DNA of 64,000 bases from DATHTS01 sp041940425 (lineage in GTDB: Bacteria; Acidobacteriota; Blastocatellia; Pyrinomonadales; Pyrinomonadaceae). This document shows positions 1 to 7,270 of the stretch, in pieces; the stretch's first letter is position 1, and each line of letters begins with the position of its first letter. Below the pieces are notes generated by a model that was given only the letters and a program-made list of their open reading frames with translations, did not search any database and was not told the DNA's origin. Location of the stretch: assembly GCA_041940425.1 (NCBI GenBank), contig JBGTSF010000006.1:40944-104943 (forward strand), in the 5' to 3' direction. The translations under genes were made by a program, and so were the position numbers.

Positions 1-33
1 GGGCGGATCGGCTGTATGTTTTGCTCAATCCGT

Positions 34-161
34 AAAAAGTTGACAGAGTTTGCAGATAGTTGACAGGAAGTTTACAGATAGTTAAAAACTTTTTGAGAGA
101 ACAGTTCTTCAAAACTTTCTGTCAACTATCTGCAAACTTCCTGCAAACTCTGTCAACTTTT
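34..161. repeat. Long intergenic inverted repeat (AGTTTGCAGATAGTTGACAG-type arms)
   Basis: The left arm (about 34-90) and right arm (about 116-161) are near reverse complements built from tandem short words such as GATAGTTGACAG and AGTTTGCAG, with an unpaired centre around GAGAACAGTTC. The right arm reaches the TAA stop of the lipase gene transcribed leftward. It could act as a transcript-end hairpin. It belongs to the window-wide class of oligomer-built hairpins. Confidence 0.85.
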
Positions 162-1611
162 ATTGCAATATTTCCTGAATCAAAGCTGTCAGAAAATTGT
201 CCTGCATAATTTTATTGTTCGGCAGTTCGTCGTGCGTTTCGCAGAAAAAAGTCGCCGTAACCGGAAGCGTGCGGCGGAAGATCGAATTGCGAATGTTTTC
301 CTCCGAAACAGTTTCGGCAAGAAGTGAACGGCGCGTTACGCGACCGTCGCCGGGGGCGAGGATTTTACGGCGCACCGCGTCTTTCGAGACTTTTTCGCCG
401 TCGGAATTTCTGAAACTTTTCGGGTAAAAAAGAGTTTTCCAGACGCCGGTTTTCGCGTCTTTGTAAACGACCGCGCCATCCAAAGTCAGATCGCAGTCGC
501 CGCCGAATGCGAAAAAGCCGAGCGAAGCGGGAACGGTCGTATCGGCATCGAGCGCGTCGTGAAAGGCTTTGGCGCGGGCGAGAACGGCGGCGAAATACCG
601 ATCGAGTTCGTCGAGCGTCATTTCGGCGTATTCGCTTTTTTTACCGTTTTTACTAACAGCCAACATCTGACCGGAAAATTTATTTCGGAAATTAACATCC
701 GTATAAGCCGACCAGCCATATTTTTTCCATGTTTCCGGGTCAAACAGATCAATCTGCAAAGGTTCTAAATTTTCATCGTAAAACCGCGCTGTCGCCTGGT
801 GCGGCAGTAACTGAAAAACCGCCGGGGAAGTTATCACGACATCTTTCGGAATGCTGTCAATTTCAAAACCGCCGACCGAATAGCCTTCGTTAAAAACCTG
901 CAGAGTTGACATCGCGCCTTCGTTCGGAACGCCGAACATAAAAACTTTGTTAAAATGCGCCGCACCCGCCCAATCCGGCTGCGGCTTTTCGCCCGCGGCT
1001 GGCAAATCCTTATCTCCATACATCGCCGCGTAGCGCGTCAGGAGTCCGCCCATCGAATGCGCAATGACGTTAAAACGCAAATCCGCGTCGCCGAGTTTTT
1101 GTTTTAATTCTTCGATCTTTCTCGTTAAAAGCCGCGCGTTTTCCGTGTTATCAAGCCGCCAATCGTAGGCGAAAACGTAATACGTATCGCGCCTCCCGTC
1201 CGGCGGTGGGTTTTCCCAGTTACCCGGTTTGTATCCGCCGTAGCGTTCCATCGCGCCGATTAGCGATTGATAGACGGAAATTTCCGGCAGGAGCGAAAAG
1301 ACTTTCGCCGTTTCGATAATTCTCTTTGCAACGAGCGTATCGCGGTTTTTTGTAAGTTCGGGCGAGATCGGCAGAGCGAGATTGTCGCCCTTGATGGTCG
1401 AGAGATTGAGCCACGCGGTTTCTTTCGTCTGCGGGTCTTCGAGTTCACTGCCCAAAATTCCGGGAATGATTATCACCGGACGCTTGCCCTTTTGCAGTTT
1501 CGCCTGGGCAAAGATCAAGTCGAGATTCGGCACTCGTTTGCCGCATCCCGCAAGCAAAAAGCAAAAGACGAGCGCGAGTGAGATGTAGATTTTTACGGCA
1601 TCTTTAAGCAT
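160..1611 (-). CDS. Secreted LCAT-like lipase/acyltransferase lipoprotein
   Basis: This is an alpha/beta-hydrolase of the lecithin:cholesterol acyltransferase-like family. Seen: a lipoprotein signal ending in LLAGC (Cys about 23), PVIIIPGILGSELEDP near residue 45 (the oxyanion-loop region typical of the family), the FAYDWRLD motif, and the nucleophile elbow AHSMGG (GxSxG) near residue 190. A candidate His follows in the C-terminal part. By family it hydrolyses or transfers acyl chains of phospholipids or other esters; the substrate is unknown. The lipobox implies membrane anchoring in the periplasm or on the outer membrane. I chose the ATG at 1611 because the signal peptide begins there; an upstream ATG at 1656 would add 15 residues before it. 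The gene has no co-directional partner nearby. Confidence 0.8.
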   Translation of the reverse strand: MLKDAVKIYISLALVFCFLLAGCGKRVPNLDLIFAQAKLQKGKRPVIIIPGILGSELEDPQTKETAWLNLSTIKGDNLALPISPELTKNRDTLVAKRIIETAKVFSLLPEISVYQSLIGAMERYGGYKPGNWENPPPDGRRDTYYVFAYDWRLDNTENARLLTRKIEELKQKLGDADLRFNVIAHSMGGLLTRYAAMYGDKDLPAAGEKPQPDWAGAAHFNKVFMFGVPNEGAMSTLQVFNEGYSVGGFEIDSIPKDVVITSPAVFQLLPHQATARFYDENLEPLQIDLFDPETWKKYGWSAYTDVNFRNKFSGQMLAVSKNGKKSEYAEMTLDELDRYFAAVLARAKAFHDALDADTTVPASLGFFAFGGDCDLTLDGAVVYKDAKTGVWKTLFYPKSFRNSDGEKVSKDAVRRKILAPGDGRVTRRSLLAETVSEENIRNSIFRRTLPVTATFFCETHDELPNNKIMQDNFLTALIQEILQ

Positions 1612-1665
1612 AACTATTAGTGAAAATTTAACCCGCGAAAACGCGTGAAACGGCACGAGAATAAC

Positions 1666-1818
1666 TTATCCACAGATAAACACAGATGGACACAGATTTT
1701 TTTTTGATTCTTGAAAAGGTTGATTTTGAGGAATCAATCTATTCTTATTAAAAATTAAAACGCTTTTTAGATAATTTTATCTTATCTGTGTTTACCTGTG
1801 TTCATCTGTGGACAATTT
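1666..1818. repeat. Long inverted repeat, CACAGATGAACACAGAT class, overlapping the larB 3' end
   Basis: The left arm 1666-1695 (CCACAGATAAACACAGATGG type) is reverse-complementary to 1782-1818 (ATCTGTG...TTCATCTGTGG). The same class recurs at 21290-21405 and 39101-39211. The right arm lies inside the larB reading frame and supplies its stop codon and last residues. Confidence 0.85.
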
Positions 1819-2579
1819 TCCTTTAATTCTTCGTGTCGCCGATTTATCAAACTGGCGACGAAGCCCGCGCCGAAGCCGTTGTCAATATTGACGACCGTGA
1901 CGTTTGACGCGCAGGAATTGAGCATTCCCAAAAGCGCGGCGATGCCGTTAAATGATGCGCCGTAGCCGATCGAGGTCGGAACGGCGATGACCGGAACTTT
2001 GACCAGACCGCCGACGACCGACGGCAGCGCGCCTTCCATTCCGGCGGCGACGATGACGACGCGCGAATTTTGCAAAATTTCTCTTTCAGATAAAATTCTG
2101 TGAATTCCCGCCACGCCCGCGTCCCAGATTCGTCTGACGCGGTTGCCCATCGTTTCGGCGGTCAGCGCGGCTTCTTCGGCGACCGGAATATCGCTCGTTC
2201 CGGCGGTAACGATGGCGATCTCGCCCGCGCCGAGTTCGGTCGTGTCGCGCAAAACGCGGATCATTTTCGCCGCTCCGTGCCATTCGGCTTCCGTTTGAAT
2301 ATTGCGGATTTCGCCGAAAACGTCTTCGGTCGTGCGCGTGATCAAAACATTAGGCGCTCGCTCGACGAGTTTTTCAAAAATTCCCAAAATCTGTTCGCGC
2401 GTTTTTCCCTGACCGAAGATCACTTCGGGAAAACCCTGACGCGACGCTCTCGCGTGATCCACGCGGGCGTAGCCGATGTCTTCGTAGGATAGATTTTTCA
2501 GTTTGGCGGTTGCTTCGCCGGTGGAAATTTTTCCCTCCGAATGCGAAAGCAGGATTTTTTCGATGTCGCTGGTATTCAT
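1782..2579 (-). CDS. larB: Nickel pincer cofactor biosynthesis protein LarB
   Basis: LarB carboxylates and hydrolyses nicotinic acid adenine dinucleotide in the first step of nickel-pincer nucleotide synthesis, the cofactor of lactate racemase-type enzymes. Seen: the N-terminal GYARVDHARASRQGFPEVIF motif, then a PurE/AIR-carboxylase-like C-terminal domain with AGTSDIPVAEEA, VVIVAAGMEGALPSVVGGLV and VPTSIGYGASFNGIAALLGM, all characteristic of LarB. Length (about 265 aa) fits. The ATG at 2579 is preferred; nine more in-frame residues reach 2606. The last ten residues (CPQMNTGKHR) and the TAA are encoded by the CACAGATG-class hairpin, so the native end was probably overwritten. LarC and LarE are not in the window. 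A hairpin and structured leader upstream may control it. Confidence 0.88.
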   Translation of the reverse strand: MNTSDIEKILLSHSEGKISTGEATAKLKNLSYEDIGYARVDHARASRQGFPEVIFGQGKTREQILGIFEKLVERAPNVLITRTTEDVFGEIRNIQTEAEWHGAAKMIRVLRDTTELGAGEIAIVTAGTSDIPVAEEAALTAETMGNRVRRIWDAGVAGIHRILSEREILQNSRVVIVAAGMEGALPSVVGGLVKVPVIAVPTSIGYGASFNGIAALLGMLNSCASNVTVVNIDNGFGAGFVASLINRRHEELKENCPQMNTGKHR

Positions 2580-2620
2580 AAATTCAGAAAGGAAATTACA
2601 CCACAAATCTGGCGAAAAAA

Positions 2621-2653
2621 AAAAGCGGCGTTATCGGAACGCCGCTTTTTCGG
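2621..2653 (-). terminator. Rho-independent terminator or attenuator upstream of larB
   Basis: AAAAGCGGCG at 2621-2630 pairs with CGCCGCTTTT at 2640-2649. Read leftward, the stem is followed by a run of about ten T, which gives a strong intrinsic terminator in the larB direction only about 40 bp upstream of its ATG. It either ends a separate small leftward transcript or is an attenuator in the larB leader. Confidence 0.7.
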
Positions 2654-2990
2654 AGCAAATAAATGAAAAGAAGGTTCAAATTAAACAGCCGACAAATTTA
2701 TAAACGGAGCATAATTTCATCATCGTCCAACTAACCGCATCATGGCTGACAAAATTTAATACTTTTTCGTTTTCTAAAATTTTTCGGCTCATAAAATAAT
2801 AAACCCCGTTCCGCTTCGGACATTTGCAAAACCGGTGCCAAAAAAATCGTGTTAGAGATAAAGACAAAATCAGCCCGTAATTATTAACTGAAAATAAAGT
2901 TTGAGAGAAAGATCACTGTCCGAAAGAAAATAATTTATGCTCCGAAACGAAACGGATCTTACGGTTCGGCGTTTTAACTTGATACATTAG
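2654..2990 (-). promoter_or_regulatory. Candidate structured leader RNA or small RNA upstream of larB
   Basis: No convincing gene lies in this roughly 340-bp interval; a leftward frame at 2676-2867 has no recognisable features. Two nested perfect complements are visible: 2705-2714 (CGGAGCATAA) with 2935-2944, and 2815-2822 (TTCGGACA) with 2917-2924. Together with the terminator at 2621-2653 this is the arrangement of a structured leader or sRNA. No known riboswitch class was recognised. Confidence 0.3.
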
Positions 2991-3052
2991 AGCGCAAAAA
3001 ACTTTTTCAAACTGTATAATTTTAGTCGCAGGAATTAAAATTCTTTTTCGAT

Positions 3053-3670
3053 ATGGAATTAACGGTTGGAATCACGGGCGCGTCCGGCACGATCTACGGT
3101 TACAGAACGCTTCAGCTTTTGGCGGCGAGCGGCGCGGTTTCGAAAATAAATCTGATAATGTCGAATGTCGTCCCGACGGTCGCGCAGGTCGAAATGGGCG
3201 TGAATCTCAAAGAGCCGACACCGGAAAAGATAAACGAATGGCTCGGGCTGGAAAAAGACTCGAAAATTATCCGTTACTGGCGGCTTGATAATTTGGCGGC
3301 AAAGCCTTCGTCGGGATCGAACAAACAAGCCGGAATGATCGTCGTGCCGTGTTCGATGGGAACGCTCGGCGCGATCGCTTCGGGCGCGGGAACTAATCTT
3401 ATTCACCGCGCGGCAGATGTCTGTCTGAAAGAAGGCAGAAAATTGGTTTTAGTTCCGCGCGAAACGCCGTTCAATCAGATTCATCTCGAAAATATGCTGC
3501 GCCTTTCTCGCGCCGGCGCGCGGATTCTGCCCGCCAGCCCGTCGTTCTATCACCGCCCGAAAACCATCGAAGATTTGGTTGACCATTTGTGTTTCAGAAT
3601 TCTGGATCAATTCGATATTCCGCATTCGAAGAAAACAGAGTGGTCAGGTGAGGAAGTTGCAGATAGTTGA
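3053..3670 (+). CDS. ubiX: UbiX-family flavin prenyltransferase
   Basis: It makes prenylated FMN, the cofactor of UbiD-type decarboxylases. Seen: the Rossmann-like start VGITGASGTIYGYRTL, the PCSMGTLGAIASGAGTNLI segment, ADVCLKEGRKLVLVPRETPF, HLENMLRLSRAGARILPASP and FYHRPKTIEDLVDHLC, all UbiX/Pad1 signatures; length 205 aa is normal. The gene lies 0.8 kb upstream of mqnD in the same direction. In the futalosine menaquinone route a UbiX-like protein (MqnM) supports the UbiD-like MqnL, so that role is the likely one (inference). The last codons and TGA overlap the hairpin that follows. A TATAAT at 3015-3020 precedes the ATG, without a convincing -35. Confidence 0.9.
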   Translation: MELTVGITGASGTIYGYRTLQLLAASGAVSKINLIMSNVVPTVAQVEMGVNLKEPTPEKINEWLGLEKDSKIIRYWRLDNLAAKPSSGSNKQAGMIVVPCSMGTLGAIASGAGTNLIHRAADVCLKEGRKLVLVPRETPFNQIHLENMLRLSRAGARILPASPSFYHRPKTIEDLVDHLCFRILDQFDIPHSKKTEWSGEEVADS

Positions 3671-3721
3671 TAATTGATAGTTGATAGTTTTTTTCCTCAA
3701 CTATCAACTATCACCTATCCA
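3652..3721. repeat. Long inverted repeat, GATAGTTGATAGTT class
   Basis: Arms of tandem GATAGTTGATAGTT (about 3660-3692) and AACTATCAACTATC (about 3696-3721) face each other with a short T-rich loop. The left arm contains the stop codon of the upstream ubiX-like gene, and the right arm ends about 10 bp before the methyltransferase ATG. Confidence 0.85.
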
Positions 3722-3729
3722 TTAGATTT

Positions 3730-4485
3730 ATGTCCGATACAGTTGAAAGGTTTTCAAACCGCGTCGAAAATTACATGAAATATCGTCCGGGTTATCCGAA
3801 AGAAATTTTGGATTTGTTTCGAGATGAGATGGATTTGACGAAAAATTCCGTGATTGCCGACATCGGTTCGGGAACGGGAATTTTAACAAAAAATTTTCTC
3901 GAAAACGGCAACACGGCTTACGGTGTCGAGCCGAACCGTTTGATGCGCGAAGCGGCGGAAGAATTTTTAAAAGATTTTCCGAAATTTAGAAGCATTGACG
4001 GAACTGCCGAACGGACGAGTCTGCCCGGCGAATCGGTTGATTTCGTCACGGCGGCGCAGGCGTTTCACTGGTTTGACGCGGAAAAAACGCGGGCGGAGTT
4101 CGGTCGGATACTGCGCGCAGAAGGTTTTGTCGTTTTGATATGGAATGAACGCCGGCTCGACGTCAACGACTTTTTGCGCGAATACGAAAATTTTCTTCTC
4201 AAATACGGCACGGATTACGCGAAGGTCAGACACGATAATATCAATGAAAAAAAATTATCCGAATTTTTTCAGAGGGATTTTTCCCGCCAAACTTTTCCGA
4301 ATATTCAGCGGCTCGATTTCGACGGCTTAAAAGGCAGAATGCTTTCGGCTTCGTATATGCCTTCGGAGTCTGATCAAGGTTTTGAAATGATGACCGCAGA
4401 ACTGAAATCCTTGTTTGATAAATACGCCGAAAACGGTAAAATTGAACTCTTATACGATACCAATATTTTTTATACCCGATTTTAA
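3730..4485 (+). CDS. Class I SAM-dependent methyltransferase
   Basis: Methyltransferase_11-like protein of 251 aa. Motif I is DIGSGTGILT (about residues 39-48), followed by the acidic VEPNRLM strand-2 motif and the AAQAFHWFDA segment typical of small-molecule methyltransferases annotated as UbiE/SmtA-like. The substrate is unknown. Its stop is 1 bp before the mqnD ATG, so the two are probably co-translated. In many bacteria the last step of menaquinone synthesis is a C-methylation (MenG/UbiE), but this protein lacks enough hallmarks to be called MenG, so I keep the call general. Confidence 0.8.
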   Translation: MSDTVERFSNRVENYMKYRPGYPKEILDLFRDEMDLTKNSVIADIGSGTGILTKNFLENGNTAYGVEPNRLMREAAEEFLKDFPKFRSIDGTAERTSLPGESVDFVTAAQAFHWFDAEKTRAEFGRILRAEGFVVLIWNERRLDVNDFLREYENFLLKYGTDYAKVRHDNINEKKLSEFFQRDFSRQTFPNIQRLDFDGLKGRMLSASYMPSESDQGFEMMTAELKSLFDKYAENGKIELLYDTNIFYTRF

Positions 4486-4486
4486 T

Positions 4487-5338
4487 ATGACAGAAGCAAA
4501 ACCCGAATTAAGAACGATCACCGTCGCTCATTCACCCGATTCCGACGACGCATTTATGTTTTACGGTCTGGCGACCAACAAGCTCGAAACCGACGGCTTG
4601 AAGTTTGAACATACGCTCAAAGACATTCAATCGCTGAATGAAGACGCGAAACGAGGCGTGTTTGACGTAACGGCGATCAGCTTTCACGCTTACGCATACA
4701 TTTCCGACAAATACGCGCTCCTGCCGCACGGCGCGAGCATCGGCGATAAATACGGTCCGATCGTCGTAGCCAAAGAGCAGTATAAACCCGAAGACATCCC
4801 GAATTTGAAGATCGCTGTTCCGGGCGAATTGACGAGCGCGTTTCTGGCTCTGCGGATTTTTAATCAGGATTTTCAATACACGGTCGTGCCGTTCGATAAG
4901 ATCATTGACGAGGTTTTAAATGGCAAAGCCGATGCCGGACTTTTGATTCACGAAGGTCAGCTTTTTTACAAACAGATGGGCTTGAACAAAGTTCTCGATC
5001 TCGGCGAATGGTGGTTTGAGCGCACCGGCTTGCCCCTGCCGATGGGCGGCAACGCTATCAAGCGCGAACTTGGGCTTGATTTGATGAAGAGAGTTTCAAA
5101 AGCTCTGCATCGAAGCATCGTCTATTCGATGGAAAACCGCGAAGACGCGCTTTCCTATGCGATGCAGTTTGCCCGCGATATGCCGCCGGAATTAGCCGAC
5201 CGCTTCGTCGCCATGTGGGTTAACGATCTGACGCTCGATTACGGCGAGCGCGGCAAAGAAGGCGTGAAGCGTCTTTTGCAGGAAGGTTTCGAGAAAGGAA
5301 TCATCACGCAGAAGGTCGAAGTCGAATTTGTTGACTGA
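4487..5338 (+). CDS. mqnD: 1,4-dihydroxy-6-naphthoate synthase (MqnD family)
   Basis: MqnD converts cyclic de-hypoxanthine futalosine to 1,4-dihydroxy-6-naphthoate in the futalosine route to menaquinone. Seen: VAHSPDSDDAFMFYGLA (the family usually has SPCPNDTF), AKRGVFDVTAISFHAYAY, GPIVVAK, ADAGLLIHEGQLFY and DLGEWWFERTGLPLPMGG, which match the known order in MqnD, down to the C-terminal DYGERGKEGVKRLL region. The protein has the periplasmic-binding-protein fold but no signal peptide. I chose the ATG at 4487, 1 bp after the methyltransferase stop; a longer frame from 4415 overlaps that gene. MqnA is a paralogue in the same family, but the GxWWFERTGLPLP segment favours MqnD. Confidence 0.82.
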   Translation: MTEAKPELRTITVAHSPDSDDAFMFYGLATNKLETDGLKFEHTLKDIQSLNEDAKRGVFDVTAISFHAYAYISDKYALLPHGASIGDKYGPIVVAKEQYKPEDIPNLKIAVPGELTSAFLALRIFNQDFQYTVVPFDKIIDEVLNGKADAGLLIHEGQLFYKQMGLNKVLDLGEWWFERTGLPLPMGGNAIKRELGLDLMKRVSKALHRSIVYSMENREDALSYAMQFARDMPPELADRFVAMWVNDLTLDYGERGKEGVKRLLQEGFEKGIITQKVEVEFVD

Positions 5339-5353
5339 TATTACGAATTTTAC

Positions 5354-5427
5354 GGAAGCCCGCGCGTTAGCAAGGACGGAATGCTCAACTTGATTATTCC
5401 GCCCTTGCTAACGCGCGGGCTTCCGAT
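5354..5427 (+). repeat. Inverted repeat AGCCCGCGCGTTAGCAAGG class; likely transcript end
   Basis: GGAAGCCCGCGCGTTAGCAA (from 5354) is the reverse complement of 5405-5424, with about 27 bp of loop. It lies 15 bp after mqnD and is followed by a weak T-tract, so it may serve as a terminator. A diverged half-copy occurs at 39221-39241 inside the PP2C gene. Confidence 0.85.
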
Positions 5428-5498
5428 TTTAAAAAGCTCCTGTCAACTTTTCTTCGCTTGAAAGCATCTATTCGTGTAGTTTTTAAGAGGCACAATCT

Positions 5499-6338
5499 AT
5501 GAAAAAAGCGCAGATATTTTTAATGCTCGTCTGTTTGTCAGTCGTTTCGGTTTTTGCACAAAGTCCGTCGAATATTGTCAAAACGGATTTGAGCCAGGCG
5601 GAAATTGACAGCATTGTCAAAACATTTACGGAAAACGAAAAGAAGTTCCGGCAGGCTCTGACCGAATATGTTTTTAACCGCAACGCGACGATCCAGACGA
5701 TCGGGATGGGCGGGCAGATTACCGGCGTTTATCACCGTCAATCTTTTATGGCGTTGAAGGAGGACGGCGAACGGCTTGAAAAGATCACGTATTTTCCGAT
5801 GTCAACCATCACGGAAGTTCAAATCTCCAATACCGACATCGAAGATTTAGGCGGAGTTAACGCTTTCGCGTTAGAGCCGGAAATGATCCCGCAATACAAT
5901 TTTACTTTTATCGGAAAGGAAAAAATTGACGAACTAAATCTTTATGTTTTCGATGTCGCGCCGAAAGTGATGCCCGATCCGAAATCGAAAGAACGGTTTT
6001 TTCTCGGCAGAATCTGGGTTGACGACCGCGATCTGATGATCGTCAAATCGAAGGGCAAAGGCGTTCCCGAAGACAAAAACGCGAAATATCCGGTCGTCGA
6101 AACGTGGCGCGAAAATGTTGACGGAAAATACTGGTTTCCGGCTTACGCGACCTCCGACGACGAACTCGTCTTCGACAGCGGGCAATCCGTTAAACTCAGG
6201 GTGCGCGTCAAATATACCGATTACACGAAAGGAACTGTCAAGATCATCATTTTAGACGACGACACGGAAGAAGTTCGGGAAGAGCCGAAAAACGATTCCG
6301 GTCTTCCGCCGCCGCCGCCGCCGGTGAAAAAACCGTAA
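5499..6338 (+). CDS. Secreted protein, outer-membrane lipoprotein-sorting-like fold (uncertain)
   Basis: A 279-aa protein with a Sec signal peptide (MKKAQIFLMLVCLSVVSVFAQ). The middle part (KERFFLGRIWVDDRDLMIVK, then VETWRENVDGKYWFPAYAT) resembles the half-barrel seen in LolA/MucB-like or outer-membrane lipoprotein-sorting proteins, where a DDRDLMIVK strand precedes a WREN..GKYWFP strand. The resemblance is by pattern only. The C-terminus ends in a short acidic stretch and PPPPPPVKKP. No catalytic motif was recognised. The gene stands alone between two hairpins. Confidence 0.65.
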   Translation: MKKAQIFLMLVCLSVVSVFAQSPSNIVKTDLSQAEIDSIVKTFTENEKKFRQALTEYVFNRNATIQTIGMGGQITGVYHRQSFMALKEDGERLEKITYFPMSTITEVQISNTDIEDLGGVNAFALEPEMIPQYNFTFIGKEKIDELNLYVFDVAPKVMPDPKSKERFFLGRIWVDDRDLMIVKSKGKGVPEDKNAKYPVVETWRENVDGKYWFPAYATSDDELVFDSGQSVKLRVRVKYTDYTKGTVKIIILDDDTEEVREEPKNDSGLPPPPPPVKKP

Positions 6339-6340
6339 TT

Positions 6341-6470
6341 CAGTAGGCAGCGGCAGTAGGCAGTAGCAGGAAAAACAGTCGAGTTTATAAAGTTTGCATT
6401 ATTTCAGAAAATTTGCCTTTCAAATAATTACTCAATGAACTGCTTACCGCCTACTGCCGCTGCCTACTGA
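6341..6470. repeat. Long inverted repeat, CAGTAGGCAGCGGCAGTAGG class
   Basis: Left arm CAGTAGGCAGCGGCAGTAGG (6341-6360) and right arm (about 6441-6470) are reverse complements. The same class recurs at 40306-40394. The right arm supplies the TAG stop of the acyltransferase gene on the opposite strand, and the left arm starts 3 bp after the upstream gene, so the hairpin fills the space between two convergent genes. Confidence 0.88.
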
Positions 6471-7270
6471 TTTAAGAGTTCTTCCGCAATCGCTTCGCGC
6501 GTTTTTTTCAGTAAATCCATCATATCTTCGGTTGTTAAATTTTCCGTTTCAATCGGCGGAAGCAAAACCATTTCGATCGTTCCCGGATATAAAACGCCCG
6601 TTCGTTTGCCCATCATCCAATCGGTGTTTTTGATGGCTACCGGAATGATCGGCGCGCGCGTTTGCAGGGCGAGATGAAACGCGCCTTTTTTAAATGGCAG
6701 AAGTTCGCCGGGCATCGCTCTCGTGCCTTCGGCAAACACGCCGAACGAGTAGTTTTCTTCCAGAACTGCGCGCGCTTTTTCCATCGAACGCCGCGCCCGT
6801 TCGGCATTTGAGCGGTCAATCGCAATGATGTTGACAAAACCCATTCCCTGACCCAAGACGGGAACTTTGAGAAGTTCCTTTTTCGCCACGATGCCGATGC
6901 GTCTGCCCGTGTGAACGAAAAGCGTCGCCGTGTCGAGATACGAACGGTGATTGGAAATAAAAACGTAGTTTTCGTTCGGATCGAGGGTTTCCAAACCCGT
7001 AACTTTAACGCGCGCGCCGCTCAATTTGAGCCACCATTTGCCGCCGAAACGGGCGAACGGGTAGAGCCATTTTTTTCGGTTGATGATAAAAAATAAAATT
7101 ACGGTCGGCGTACCGATAATCAAAAGCAGCATCGCCGCGACAAACAAGCTCCACCAGTAGCGAAGTTTGCCGACGACGCGCGATTTGTTAGACTTTCTGA
7201 CAGGAAAAGTTATTTTCTTGTTTTTCTCGATCGCTTCCCCAAAGGAGATTTTCTGTAGATGCTCGGACAT
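6464..7270 (-). CDS. 1-acyl-sn-glycerol-3-phosphate acyltransferase (PlsC-like)
   Basis: It adds the second acyl chain to lysophosphatidic acid on the cytoplasmic membrane to give phosphatidic acid. Seen: the acyltransferase block I NHRSYLDT (NHx4D, about residue 108), the binding block FAEGTRAMPG (about 180), the block IV proline region APIIPVAI, and an N-terminal hydrophobic segment around residues 40-62 preceded by a basic stretch. Length 268 aa fits. The ATG at 7270 overlaps the start of the divergent peptidase frame by 12 bp, so one of the two starts may be misplaced. The TAG lies in the flanking repeat. Confidence 0.85.
   Translation of the reverse strand: MSEHLQKISFGEAIEKNKKITFPVRKSNKSRVVGKLRYWWSLFVAAMLLLIIGTPTVILFFIINRKKWLYPFARFGGKWWLKLSGARVKVTGLETLDPNENYVFISNHRSYLDTATLFVHTGRRIGIVAKKELLKVPVLGQGMGFVNIIAIDRSNAERARRSMEKARAVLEENYSFGVFAEGTRAMPGELLPFKKGAFHLALQTRAPIIPVAIKNTDWMMGKRTGVLYPGTIEMVLLPPIETENLTTEDMMDLLKKTREAIAEELLNQ

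Noticed and set aside
2676..2867. 63-codon leftward frame upstream of larB
   Set aside because: No recognisable features. The region is better read as a possible RNA leader, though a small protein cannot be excluded.
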